From Bretschneidera sinensis (Eukaryota > Streptophyta > Magnoliopsida > Brassicales > Akaniaceae), in assembly GCA_023935145.1 (NCBI GenBank), contig CM043700.1:107634400-107698399 (forward strand): a stretch of DNA of 64,000 nt, read 5' to 3'. Made by a program: the position numbers and the translations under genes. Positions within the stretch are counted from its first letter, which is position 1; the number at the start of each line of letters is the position of its first letter. This document shows, piece by piece, positions 35,501 through 46,952 of the stretch. A model generated the notes under the pieces. It did no database searches and was not told the origin of the DNA. It saw only the letters and a program-made list of their open reading frames with translations.

Positions 35501-35795
35501 CTACCAAGAAAGGAAGAAAGGAAACTAAGAAGTTAGTTCATTCTGTTACAAGGTTGCTAGTAGTCAGTTACTATAGTTAGTTAATGTTCTTGATTGTAAC
35601 TATAAACAAATGCTAGACTAAGCCATGGATCTATAAAAAAAATTATAATTTATAATTGAAGCATTAATAAATAAAATGAATTTCCTTTCCTCTCTACAAT
35701 CTTCTTCTTTATATCTATTCCCCTCCCCCGAATTAGAAGTTCTCCACTAGCTTACAATTAGTGGAAACTAGAGCCTGTAATCAAGTGCTCTATTA
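35318..35795 (+). repeat. 3' LTR of element A
   Basis: 478 bp, TGACATGAATTT...GCTCTATTA (terminal CA mutated to TA), directly after the GAGTGGGGGAA polypurine tract (35307-35317) and directly before ATCTT. Confidence 0.85.
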
Positions 35796-35800
35796 ATCTT

Positions 35801-36185
35801 GGTCAAGAATTTTATCTTATCCATTTTCAAAGTTTAGATGATTATCGTATGGTTCTTACAGGTGTCCATGGTTTTTTTTAAATTTTTTTTTATCATTATC
35901 TTCTTATCCATCGATGACAACCAAGTTTCAGACCTTCCCAGACAAAACTTTAAAAAATGATTGTTTGGATCCCTGAACTTACAGTTGAGTTTTATGATTT
36001 CTAAACTTTCTATCAAATGAGGAGACTTATTGGACACCAATTAAAGTTGATTTTCATACGGGTAATGCTATTCATGCAAGGCATGCTTGTATCTATCTAG
36101 ATTAGATATCATAAAGTCAATGCTATCATAAGTTTTTATTGAAAAGTTTCCACAGAAAATTGCATATGAATTCAAACTAATTTTC
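35801..36185. other. AT-rich spacer, no gene seen
   Basis: Target sequence of element A, then unassigned DNA before the LINE words begin. The minus-strand frame at 35834-36040 has no recognisable domain. Confidence 0.4.
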
Positions 36186-37189
36186 TATCTTGAGTGTGGG
36201 TGCATTGAAAAATCAAAGTCTAATAGACTTTGACTCTAGCCAAAAATCTTCCTCCGTTGAAGAAAGCCCATGGCAACTTGTTGCCAAACGTCTAACAAGG
36301 AATAAAGTCCTAGGCTCCTTTACCACAAAAAATGCTAGATGGAAAGATTGTTTGAAATCAATCAAATCTAGTGCCATTATTCTCAACTCTTCTTCATTAG
36401 ATAAACATAAAAAAATAATGTCATAGATGCGATTCAGGTTATCTCTCCTTTAGTAATTATTACATCTACTAAGAAATGGCATCCTAAAGTAGTCTAACCG
36501 TCCAAAATCCTCCACTAAAAAAATGGATAATACTTCTAAATCATTCTCTCATCCATTAAACTCAGAACTCCTTGCAAAAATTAGCAGTCCTCATGATGAG
36601 TCTTCCCCGCTATAAAAAAAAAAACCCAATTATGCCTTCCCTCTGTGGTGTCCGCTTCATCTTCTTCCTTGCCCATTACTAACAGTCTACCAACAATTTA
36701 ATCTTTAGAAATAAAACATAATAATTCTTTATCTCTGTTTAACCCCACTTTAGTTCTTACACTATATCATATAAATCAAGACAACCTTATTACTTCCTTA
36801 CATATTTCTTCTCCTAACTTACCACTTCCTAAAAATGGATTCACCATCCTAACCTCTGACTCCACTACAAACCTCACCAATCAATCTCAATCAATCCCTA
36901 TCACATTCTCTGAACAACTCAAAAAATCTCAACTCTCCATTCTATATTCCGAACAAAATACCTCCACCAAGCAGGGTTCACAATTCACTCCACCCTCTTC
37001 CACATCAGTCCCCACAAAATTTTCCATACTTTTTGAGACCAATCCCTCGCATGGTGTTTCAGATAGTGATGAGCCCCTCCAGGCTTTCCCTGACCATATT
37101 CTTTTCAATTTACGTGCCCAGTTCCATCACCTTATCCTTGAAAAAAATGCCAACATCAGGTCTCCCAACATGCTCGAGCATGGTCGAAG

Positions 37190-38180
37190 AAATCTGCTTC
37201 TTCAAATAGTTTCGATGGAGTTCATCTTTCAACCATTTCAAAGTGTTCCTCATAGCTTTTTAGTGCCTTTCAACATGACAAGAATTCCACCGGAGAGTTA
37301 ATGGTAGCTAGGGCATCGGCAATGGCCTTGAGTTCCCAAAGGTAATGCTGCATGGGCTTGCTGTCTTTGCTGTGTTTATGAAGCTTAAGACGTAATTAAA
37401 ATTTATTGGCATTAGACTGATCAAGATATCATTGTTCCAATGAAATCCAGATATCTCGAGAAGTATGTAAATCATGAATATCTTACGGGATATTTATGGT
37501 AAGTGTAGTATTAATCCGAGATCGAAGGCACTGATCGATATATAGCCAAGTGTGGTAAGCCGAATTAAGGGCGGTGGTGCCAGTGCTAGTAAAGTGAAAT
37601 TATGAGGGATGGGTGAAGAAACCATCAACATAATTGATTAAGTCATAGCTGATAAGAATAGGGAGAAACCCAAACTAGGGTTTGCATCAACTTATATAGG
37701 GATAAGAAAGCTAGGGTTTGTGGCTACAAGGGGAGGAAAACTAGGCTTTGTGGCAATAGCTTGGAGAGGGAGAGAAAGGTTAGGGTTTGCAACGGTAGGA
37801 TGGAGAGGGAGGCTGGTGTTTGTGGTAGCAGCATGTAGAGATAGGTTGGTGTTTGTGGCGACAACTTAAAGAGAGAAATTAGGGTTTTGTATGGCGGTAG
37901 CAAGAAAGGTTTGGGAGAGTGGTGCAAATTGGGATGCAGGATTCCTACTGAATCAGAGGAGAGAGGTGCGGTGAAGTTATTTTCCATGACTTTAGGGTTT
38001 AGGACCTTACTGCTTTGATACCATGTAGAAAAAGAGATTTAGGGCTTACTGATGCTTAAATGACTACAGTAGTAGAACATCATATTTATATAGTAGTGTC
38101 CCTATATTTATATTTACATGTTTTTATACATTTACACCTCTAAACATCGAATTAGGCAGAAGAACTGACAATGATGCTCA
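37190..38180 (-). mobile_element. Copia-type fragment inside the LINE
   Basis: On the minus strand: part of an LTR starting at 38023 (plus-strand TGTAGAAAAAGAG), a primer site TGGTATCAAAGC (38011-38022), then ATG 37987 opening MENNFTAPLSSDSVGILHP, followed by a degenerate proline-rich repeat and UBN2-type gag words (DLINYVDGFFTHPS, TSRDIWISLEQ, RLKLHKHSKDSKPMQHYL) down to about 37300. No protease, integrase or RT. The left edge is uncertain, and the second LTR was not found. Confidence 0.6.
37700..37900 (-). repeat. Degenerate tandem repeat in the copia gag leader
   Basis: On the plus strand TAGGGTTTGTGG/TGGTGTTTGTGG-like words recur every about 35-50 bp with AGAGGGAG spacers. On the minus strand this encodes recurring LPQTP-x-LS units (LSPQTPTYLYMLLPQTPASL). 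Confidence 0.6.
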
Positions 38181-38196
38181 AGAGTACCATGTCAAA

Positions 38197-38700
38197 TTGG
38201 AATCGGAGGTAAACGATCCAATCCACATACCATCCATGATGTCCCCTTCTTCTCTACCTCTAAATGAAAATGTTCACATGGCAATACCTCTGAATCTTTC
38301 AAATGGGCATCATGTGCTTCTGCTGAACCAGAATCTTATAAACTCAATGAAAGTCATGATTTGGAATGTTAGAGGAATAGGGAGACCTGACTTTCTTATT
38401 GAAATCTGAGCCCTCATTCAGTGTCATAAGCCTCAATTCTGGTCTTAAAAGAAACTAGGGTTAAAAAAAACATGGGTTCTGATCATGCATCAATTTGCTT
38501 AATACATTGCCTCAATTGTCTCCCTGTATTTCTAGGTTTCGCTTTGATTCTCTATGGGGAGAACGACCAAATTATGAACAAATAGTTCATCCAACTTGGT
38601 TTGAAATCCATCTTGGATCTAATGCTTTTAACTTTGCTTATAAATGTAAACAATTGGTTGTTCGCTCAAAACTTTGGAAAAAAAATTGTTTATGGAAATA
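38197..38700 (+). pseudogene. LINE ORF2 endonuclease start
   Basis: The frame opening at 38197 ends with MKVMIWNVRGIGRPDFLIEI (38349-38408), the standard beginning of the apurinic-like endonuclease of plant L1 LINEs (WN-RG-G). A stop follows and only scraps continue. At 38495 a second piece (FRFDSLWGERPNYEQIVHPT W) covers the end of the endonuclease/linker. Most of the endonuclease is deleted. Confidence 0.75.
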
Positions 38701-38839
38701 ATGCAGTCAAATTGGAATCTCTTAAGACTCCCTTAAAACAATTCAGGAACTGATCTCTTTCTCATCTTAATTAATTCTCTCTGCATCAACAAGAGAACTC
38801 AATTATAGATCAAATAAAAATTTTAATGGAAGAAGAAGA

Positions 38840-39600
38840 AAAATATTAATAAAAATCTTAATTCCTAAGATTTCTCAACCAACTAAAATACAACATTTTA
38901 GATCAATTAGTCTTTTTAATATTATCTAGAAGATCATTAGTGCAATTATTACTAAACGTTTACAACCTATCCTTAAAAAAAATCACAAGTCCTTATCAAA
39001 ATGCTTTTATCAAACGAAGGCACATTACTGATAATATTATCTATATTTTCACTTCTTCCTGTTTTCAAAGATCATTTAGGCTGGTCCATTGGCTCAGGAT
39101 ATTCCATTAACTTCTGATGGGATGAATGGGTTTTTTCACATTATATCAGATGAAGTACCTATTAATCTTATGAATTTGAAAGAGGGTGACTTAATTAATC
39201 CAACAACTCATACTTGGAACCTTCACATTTTTCAACCTTTTCTTCCCACGTATATTTTATACAGCATTCAAAGTATTCCCATTCCGTTAACTCTAAAGCC
39301 TGACTCTCCATTATGGCTTCCTTCTCCCGATGGTAAATTCTAAGTTAATAACACGTACAACTTTCTTCTCTCCAAATCCTTCCCTTTCTGTTCATCTTCA
39401 TTTTCCTTGGAACAATATTTGGAAATTGCAGGTAATACTTAGAGTCAAACATTTTCTTTGGTTTACTGCTCGTAAAAAAATTACTGCAAATCATTTTCTA
39501 GCTTCCCATCTCAGAATCCCATCTGCTAGCTACTTGTACCCTCTGTCACCAGGAACCTGAAACTATAGCTAATTTATTTACAATTTGTTCTTCTATATAC
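38840..39600 (+). pseudogene. LINE ORF2 reverse transcriptase remnant and zf-RVT
   Basis: KILIPKISQPTKIQHFRSIS, then TKRLQPILKKNHK and YQNAFIKRRHITDNI (about 38857-39030), are the first RT blocks. The catalytic core is absent. The next words (DLINPTTHTWNLHIFQPF at 39192 and LWLPSPDGKF near 39320) belong to the domain just after RT, followed by a zf-RVT-like LEQYLEIA/LRVKHFLWF region to about 39560. Confidence 0.75.
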
Positions 39601-39909
39601 CCTCTGTTGCATGAATGTGGGATTTCTTGTAATACTGATAAGTATCATCTCACTCTTATTTTGAGGAATTGGCATCATTGTAGTCATAAAATTATAGCAC
39701 AACAGAAGGTTCCTTTTTATTGTTTTCCTTCAACAATTCTACGGAATATTTGGAAGGCAAGGAATTTGACAATCTTTGAAAATCAAACTATCAACTATCA
39801 AGACATCAAACGTTGCTCATTGGATATTTTGAAACAACAAACTTTCTATAATGGTGATAATCATCAAAGGAAACAACTTATATACTTGTTCATTGTATCC
39901 CTCCTCTTT

Positions 39910-40305
39910 TTTTCTATAAACTCAATACTGATGGTGCTTCTCTGTGGAACCCTGGTAAAGTGGGATTGGAGGACTTATTCGAAATGCTGAAGGGATTTGT
40001 GTGACAAGATTCTCTAAATTTTTGGGAATTACTACTAATGGAGTAACTGAAATTTCTGCAATTAGATAAGGACTTTTGATGGCAAGAGCCTTAAATATTT
40101 CACACCTTCTCATGGAATTGGACTCTTTGATTACTGTTGGTCATTTTTCCAGTAAGAAGGCTCTTCAAGTTCATCAGAACCAGCTCCTCCAAGACTGTCT
40201 TGAGCTTGCAGAAAGTTTTCCGGAACTGTGGATTTCTTTTGTATACCGTGAAGGCAACAAGGCAGCAGATTTTTTTAGCTTCCTCAGCTGCTACTTATGA
40301 AACTA
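39910..40305 (+). pseudogene. LINE C-terminal RNase H (RVT_3 type)
   Basis: Frame changes between pieces: NTDGASLWNP-like words near 39925, then GIGGLIRNAEGICVTRFSKF near 39963, then EISAIR-GLLMARALNISHLL and MELDSLITVGHF near 40050-40150, then ELWISFVYREGNKAADF near 40218. The DGA, E and D positions of RNase H are recognisable. Some plant LINEs carry this extra domain. Confidence 0.8.
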
Positions 40306-40455
40306 ATCTCATGTTTTCTTCATCTCCTGACTTTTTGTATAATATTTTGTACTCACATATGTATGGACCATGGTGGTCTAGATGGGTTTCTAAACCCATC
40401 AGTTTTCATGTTAACGTTCTAGCTTAATAATATCATTTTTGTAGGGTAAAAAAAT

Positions 40456-41248
40456 CCTATCAACTTCTTATCATTAAATTTAAAACAGGATACTCTATTT
40501 TTTAACTACCAAAAGCAAAATAGATTTTTTTATTGAAAAACTAGCTTCATTTAAAGAATACATCAAAACAGATTTTATTTTTTCGGTGAAATTTAATTAT
40601 TAATTTGACAATAATTATTATTTTATATTATTTTTGTAATTATTTCTTTTTAAAATAAAAAATAATTTTCCAATAGACATACTTCTAACATCATGATACT
40701 TACGTATTGGCTCAACAAAATACTTTACTCAACGTTTTATCTCTGAAAACCCTACTGTGAGGTTAATTTTTTTTTTTTTTTTATAAAAGAAAAAAAAAAG
40801 CACTTGTTGTGGTAGAGGGTTTGACACTCCCTACCAGTTTAATAAACTCAATAAAATAAAAACAATAAAAAGAGGATATAAAACCAAAACCCCTAACAAT
40901 CCTTTGAGGAGAGAAAAAAATCCAAAATAGTAGGATAGTAAATTCCTTACAAACACAGTATAAAGAAATAATCATTGAATAAAATGATTTTCTTTTTATT
41001 TTTGCCTGTGTATTTATCCCCGGCTACACAAAACCATGAAAGTTCTCTGATAATTACGAAAGATAAAGTATTTATCCCTTTTCTCTATTATGTTTTTTTT
41101 TTTCATCAGTAGATGATTTACTGAACGGGTTCTTGATATTTTTTTTTTATTTAAAAACTATCAGCGTATTTTTACTATTTTTATTTTGATAGGGATTAAT
41201 TTTATATGGTAATATTTTCTTTTAAAATTTTGTGGGTTTTGATTAAAT
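40456..41248. other. AT-rich spacer with poly-T tracts
   Basis: Homopolymer T runs near 40770 and 41093 and 41139. No coding frame. Confidence 0.4.
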
Positions 41249-41356
41249 GTGCTTGAATGGGGTTGGTGAAGGTGATAATCCACAGACGGTGAAGACAAGG
41301 TTGAGGCAGTGGGCGCAGGTGGTTGCATGTTCGGTGCGACAATCTTCAAGCTGATT
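41249..41356 (+). other. Short ORF with coding-like composition
   Basis: ATG 41249 opens a 35-codon frame, including EGDNPQTVKTRLRQWAQVVA then CSVRQSSS and a stop. It is GC-richer than its surroundings and its amino-acid make-up looks like a real protein end, not random AT-rich translation. I do not recognise the family. It may be a gene fragment, possibly related to the transaldolase scrap 0.5 kb downstream. Confidence 0.35.
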
Positions 41357-41879
41357 AGTGATGGTAATATTAATTTCTATCCCTGGTTAATTATGAAACC
41401 AACCATAGTTATTAAAGTAACCAAACAGCAAATTTAAACCTTGTTTGACATATGATTCTCTCACCCACCCAATTTGTTTAGTTAGATTTTTACATTTAAG
41501 TGAAAAAAATCATGTGAAAATCAAGGTTTCCATTAGAATGGAAAAGCAACTGGTACTGGGATTGATTTTTTCTTTTCTTTTCTTTTGTTACTTTAATTGA
41601 CAATCCCTTTACTTGCTGTCATGTGTTTTTATTCTTTTATTCCCTTTATTTACATCGGGTTTAGATATTTTATCTGTGTATGACCTTATAATATGAAAAA
41701 GGTCAAAAGATGTTTGTGTCTGATTGAATAGGTTGGTTGTAGTGATGGTTTTTACTTCATTTCTTTCCCTCGCCCCTCACTTTCACTTTTCATATATGTC
41801 TTATAGAATGCTCCTTTGGTATGAATTTCATTTTAGTTCTTATTTCTTGATCCTTGATAACCTGATCATGTTACTTCAG

Positions 41880-41931
41880 CTTTGCTCAAGCTGGTGCTTC
41901 CGTTATTCAGATATTTGTTGGCCGGATTAGG
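41880..41931 (+). pseudogene. Single transaldolase exon fragment
   Basis: A 52-bp segment bounded by an acceptor-like TTACTTCAG and a donor GTAACT reads FAQAGASVIQIFVGRIR, the conserved strand-and-loop of plant transaldolase (pentose phosphate pathway) near the active-site lysine region. The neighbouring exons are not found within several kb on either side, so this is an isolated exon, either a decayed gene or a fragment captured by a transposon. Confidence 0.7.
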
Positions 41932-44021
41932 GTAACTTTCTAATTTTGTCGAGTAATATTATTGCTTTTTATGTATATTCAGTTTTGTTGAAGTGCATAA
42001 GTTGACCTTCAGGATTGAACTCTATCATTCTGAACTTTAATTGCTATTTTTAAATTGTCAACAAGGTTTTAATTTACTGCTTTGATGTGTCTAGTAAGAA
42101 AATGTTTTATGATTTTTAGACTACATGAAATGTGATTCTCATGGTTGCTTCAGACTATAAGTTAAATTGTCTCTAGGCACAAATTGTTTTGTATTCTCTT
42201 GGAAATTTCAATTGAAGTCTATCATATATTGTTTTTCATTTCACTCTTCAATATCTCTTTTCAAGTTAAGTTGGCCAAGAGTCTGAGTTATTTGCCACTT
42301 ATAAAAAAAGAATCTGAGTTTAGTAGTGATTCCAATTTTATGATTATTTCTGCAATTGTGAAGCTAGAACTAGTGTTTACAAAATGATCTGAACAATTTG
42401 GCCAGGTTGTGAAAACCTGAATCTGACCGTCATCTTAATTGGTTAAATAATTTGTACTGAAGAAATCTGAATCTGTGTATTATATAAAGCTGATTATTAG
42501 GTTTTCATTTTCTTTTCACAATAATAAATTGCTGTCTCTTTTGATAGGTTATGCTTGCCATTGAAATTAACATTAAACAGGCATAATTTATTTATTTTTA
42601 CTGCATTGGATTTTTAATTCTTTGTGATCTCCAGGACCAGTACATATTGTCCGCTATCATCTTGCATAAGAATCAATTCGTTTGGATGATCAGCATAAAT
42701 TATTTCTTTCTCTCTTTTCTTGTTGTTTCTTTTGTTTTGTGATGCTCCTTCATATCAAGAAAATTCATCACTACTAGTCTAGGTTTATCTAATACAAGAA
42801 TTGATCTAGACCATATCCTTGGTTAAATCAAAGGTCATTTGTCTTTCTCACTCTGCCAACCAAGATTTTTCTTGGCATTCGCCGAGTTTTATGGCACCTT
42901 CAACAAGAAACATATCTGAAACCAGGCGGTGATTAATTGAATATTGAAGCATCTTGATTGCTAGGTTACGTGCTCTCTTGTTTCACTTAATCTAGGCTTA
43001 TTACATATTCTTTTTCTCTTGCAAGATTTTAATTAGAGAATTGTTTCTGCTGTTACCAACTAGTTGCATATAATTGACAAATCTTTCTTATCATTAAAAG
43101 CCAATTTTACGAAAGTTTATCTCTACGGATTTGAAGAGATCTATAGATATAAATTTACCATATTTTGATGGGCGTGTAGGTACCAACATTAATATTGGTG
43201 GAAAATTAATTGAGCGAAGCACCTTTGTGTGTTTCTGTGGTGTGGAAAAAAAATGTCACCTCTCATCTCATCTTATCTCATCAGTCTGTTTCACTATCAC
43301 ATGACGTGTTATAAGGTCTGGGGAAAGTGGAGACTAAAATTTGGGCACCAGACCCAAATAGGCAAATTTGGGGTTTGTGCCAAATAGGCAAAAGCCTTAA
43401 TTAAAGGCTTTAATGAAACTCAATTAATTTCTACATGGTTGACGAAAATTAGTTAGTATGGTGATGTTTGAAAATTTGAAACAAAAGAAATAGAATTAAT
43501 AAAATGAACAAAGCAGCCTACTTGTTTATGTATCGACCCTTGTAAAGGCGGATGAGATTTCTAACTTGAACACCCTAGTTACTTGTGTCATTACTTACAT
43601 GTTATCCTTTGTTTATAAGAGGTATTCAAGACTAGTTAAATAAATGCGGACGGATCACTTTTAAGATTATTTCCTTTTTTAGATTATATTTAAAGGAGAT
43701 ATTGAATTGGAATCTTTTAAGAAATATGTAGTAAGTGGTTTAAGGCATAATTTAAAAAAAAAAAAAGAAGACATTTTAGGAGACTAGTGTATGACAAAAA
43801 AAGACATTCTAGGAAACGAGTGTATGGATTTCCATCTTTGTATTTAATTATGCATGTCTTATGTATTGTTTATTTGCATATATATCATACATTGCATCTT
43901 ACCTTAGAATGCCCTCCAAAAATTATTGAGCGACCCAAATGCTCTCGTTGCTTATCAAATAATATGTTTGCAATGAGAGTGTTTATGTTCAAATAATCAT
44001 TGAATTATCAAGAGTGAACAG
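41932..44021. other. Non-coding AT-rich region
   Basis: No convincing exon. Contains a duplicated about 31-bp word at 43770-43830 (AGACATTTTAGGAGACTAGT and AGACATTCTAGGAAACGAGT), and CAAATAGGCAAA twice near 43360-43390. May include the 5' end of the CACTA element; no CACTA-type terminus was identified. Confidence 0.4.
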
Positions 44022-44261
44022 TTCAGGAATGCGTGAGCAATTTTGCAATTAGTAGTTCCTTACTTGTATTGTTTTAACTATATTTTAGCAACATTCTCTT
44101 TGTTCTCTGGATACATACTAAATTCGGGTCTATCTTCCTCGAGATATAGCACCGAATTTAAGTTGTGTACTTGGAGGACTAAGGGGAAATGCTACCGAAA
44201 TCGAGTCGTAACAAAACAAGTAAGGAACTACTAATTGTAAAATTGCTCATGCATTCCCGAA
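44022..44261. repeat. Large nested foldback (about 240 bp)
   Basis: Arms 44022-44078 and 44208-44261 are inverted copies of about 55 bp with about 4 mismatches over the first 50; the shared core is AGTAGTTCCTTACTTG. Inside the loop a second inverted pair lies near 44109-44128 and 44141-44160 (TAAATTCGG / CCGAATTTA). It could be a MITE or a structured subterminal region of the CACTA element. No matching flanking duplication seen. Confidence 0.75.
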
Positions 44262-44672
44262 TAGGTTAGAAGCCCAAACCTATTAGTGAATTGGATGAGA
44301 TGATTAGAAAACATGCATCAACATGCATGATGCAACAAATTTGTTATTTATTTACTAATTCGTTATCATTTTTCCTCTCACAGGATTTACGAACGTCCTA
44401 TTCTATTGATTGATTTAGGTTTGGAAATCTAAACCTTTTCTGATAATTAACTTTATGTTAAATCCATAATTGTTTCATTCAACTTTAGCGTCATTAGAAT
44501 TATATATGTATTTAATGAATTGGAAGATAAAAAAAGTGACAAGAAAATGTGTGTTTGGGATTCGATCAGTATGTTCTTTATATGTCTGAAAAATTTAAAA
44601 ATTAAAAATTGAATGTCCATAATTAAAAGAATTTATGAATTTAGAACGTTTTATTATCTGGAACGATGTCAG

Positions 44673-45423
44673 TTGGTCATAGTTGGATGGACCGTCGGGT
44701 TGTAAGTCATGCAGTATCAATGGAATTTAGGAATGGTGTTGAGTGTTTTCTTGACTTTGCATATGAGAATCCATCATGTTGTCCTTGTTTTCTATGCTAG
44801 AATGCTAAGTATTTAAAGCGAGATATGATTACTTTTCACCTATATAAGAAAGTTTTTACACCTAACTAAAATAGGTGGATTTTTCATGGTGGGAGTTATT
44901 TGAGAAACGAACCTTCGACGTAATCAGATCACCATGTGGATGACATTTTCAAAGAAACGAATCGGATAGGAGGTGGTAATGGATGTTGCTAGTACAGAGT
45001 TTAACTAGGACGCCGAAGAGGATCCGAATCTTCGTGCTGCTAAGTTCTATAATATGTTAAGAGATACTGATGAGCCTTTGTGGGATGGTTGTAAGAAGCA
45101 CACTAAGTTTATCGGTGATCTCACAGTTATTGAATTGTAAGTCAGATTTTGACATATCTGAGAATTATTTAGATCGATTATTGGCAATAATTAAGAGTAT
45201 GTTACCGGAGGACGAAAAGTTTACTGAAAACTTTTACAAGTCTAAGAAGATGGTGAATGAGTTAGGACTTGGATATGAGACAATACATGCATGCCCAAAT
45301 GATTGCATGATGTATTACAAGGAAGAAAAATACAAGAAAGTGTGTGATGCGTGTGGCCATTCTTGGTTTAAACCTAGACAAAGCGATAACAAGAAACAAA
45401 AGACATACCACACAAGGTGTTAC
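44673..45423 (+). pseudogene. CACTA (En/Spm) transposase TNP2-like, N-terminal part
   Basis: Starts with a transposase-associated domain: MSVGHSWMDRRVVSHAVSME, FRNGVECFLDFAYENPSCCP, then RWIFHGG (44673-44889). After a broken stretch, 45130-45420 reads LDRLLAIIKSMLPEDEKFTE, FYKSKKMVNELGLGYETIHA, CPNDCMMYYKEEKYKKVCDA and CGHSWFKP, the conserved TNP2 zinc-ribbon region. It is cut by solo LTR E: GTTAC at 45419-45423 is repeated at 54736-54740, where the protein resumes. Confidence 0.88.
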
Positions 45424-46013
45424 TGCGTTGACCACCCCCAAGACGGTGTCATCACCTTTTGAAAATCACAGCACGACACATATATGCAACAGTAAAAATA
45501 ATACCAACAGAATTTCTTTTATATCATTATGATATTAACTTAAACATAATATACAACGTAAAATGCATGAATATTTACAAATAATTTTTTTTTTATATTT
45601 CATTTTCTCATTTTTCTGAGGATATTGACATGTATGTGACTTATAGAAAATGACGTTGTTTGACTCTCAACCCACTAGACTATTTGTCTTGCCTACTACC
45701 TGAAATCATTGTACAATGAGGGATGAGCTTCACAAGCTCAGTGAATTAAATTTACTAAAAGTATTCAAATTTCATAAACAGCCATTTAATATTTAATTAT
45801 TTATCTTTCATATAACTAGATAGTAGCATAATGTCTAACATTTAAATAATTCTTATCATATCATATTTCTATGTCTTTTCTCACTATAAATGTCTCTCTC
45901 TGTGAGACTCATTTATCTACAAATACATGCATAACATTAACAACATTCAGTAAATATATCCACATGTAAAAACAAATGTCATGCATGAATTATTATTATG
46001 GGAACATCTTTCT

Positions 46014-46027
46014 ACATGTCGACATGT
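46014..46027. repeat. 14-bp perfect palindrome conserved in B-family LTRs
   Basis: ACATGTCGACATGT here, and at 18314-18327 and 24645-24658, at corresponding LTR positions. Confidence 0.85.
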
Positions 46028-46074
46028 TTTTTATTATCTTAGACCGACACCCTCTCGGTTCTTTATTTTCAGCA

Positions 46075-46200
46075 TATACCGGCTTTCGCAGTATTTATTT
46101 CTAGCATATACCGGCTATCACGGTGTCCCTTTTATTTCCAGCATATATCAACTGTCACGGTGTCCTTTTTATTTTCAACATATACCGGCTATCACGGTTT
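46075..46200 (-). repeat. Four tandem subrepeats in solo LTR E
   Basis: Words AGCATATACCGGCT, AGCATATACCGGCT, AGCATATATCAACT and AACATATACCGGCT, spaced about 35-45 bp. B LTRs have two such units at about 18220-18280 and 24555-24610. Confidence 0.75.
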
Positions 46201-46952
46201 TTCAATTAGACTGGCCCCTTCTCAGTTCTTTCGGTTCTTTTATTTAATGCATATGCATATGAGCAATGATATGAAATATGCATATGAACAGTAATATAAA
46301 AACCTCATGAATTCAAAATATTTAAATTAACTATCCAGTCTTTCCTCAACTTTCTGCTTAATAAATTTCACAATTTTTTTTCTCCTCATATATCACATCA
46401 ATTTATTAACCAAAGCTGGTCAAGAATTTATTTATCATCATCACTATTAAATCAACTCATTATTGTAATATTTTTTTTCACATAATAATTTTCTACGTGT
46501 CCAATATTCATATCATATCTATCAATTTAAATTTTGTTTACCACCAACGCATAAGCTAATAATTTATTTTAATATTATTACTAGATATTTGATTTTTATT
46601 TAGATTACTCAAAGTAAATCTAACTCACCATGTAGCACTTAAAGCTACCTGTGGATCACCTCCTTGCCTTTCTCGTTCCTCTTAGTAATTTCTTCCGCTT
46701 ACTGATCGTCAACACCTGACATAATATTTATATTAAAATTCTAATTTATTCTTCAATTTTTCATAAACCACACTCTTTGAAAATTCTCATTTTGAATAAT
46801 GAGAAATTTCATAAATGCTAAAAATTCAAGAATTAAACATTATACTATTACCTTCTGTTTTTCTGATAGCTTTTCGTGACTCTCTATAAAATTTCCCCGT
46901 AAACTCCTTCAAAATTATGCTATTTCAACTTTTTTTTTTCGGTTCCCAAGTA

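Larger units (their letters stand above)
14609..35795 (+). mobile_element. Element A: old chromovirus (Ty3/gypsy), split by B and C
   Basis: LTRs at 14609-15073 and 35318-35795, primer site at 15074 and polypurine tract at 35307-35317. The 5-bp duplication ATCTT (14604-14608, 35796-35800) is perfect. Removing B (17098-25296) and C (26193-35220) leaves about 3.95 kb: gag, protease, RT, RNase H and a chromodomain tail, with integrase missing. The pol C-terminus overlaps the 3' LTR. LTRs differ by roughly 13-15%, the most of any pair here, which fits A being the oldest. The reading resembles the Reina-type chromoviruses; lineage is tentative. Confidence 0.88.
36190..40455 (+). mobile_element. 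LINE (L1-type non-LTR retrotransposon) relic
   Basis: Plus-strand remains in order: ORF1-like pieces (36190-36426 with SPWQLVAKRLTRNK; an ATG-less open frame about 36838-37262), a copia insertion, ORF2 endonuclease start (about 38349), RT fragment (about 38860-39040), zf-RVT region (39100-39560) and a C-terminal RNase H (about 39915-40300). The tail TTTTTGTAGGGTAAAAAAA near 40437-40454 fits a LINE 3' end. The RT palm with its F/YADD box is not present, so a deletion removed it. No target duplication found. Confidence 0.8.

Noticed and set aside
42184..42387. 67-codon plus frame after the transaldolase exon
   Set aside because: No transaldolase continuation and no splice-consistent link.
45419..45462. 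C-terminal RCYCVDHPQDGV of the CACTA frame as a real protein end
   Set aside because: From about position 45424 the bases belong to the inserted solo LTR; the true protein resumes at 54741.
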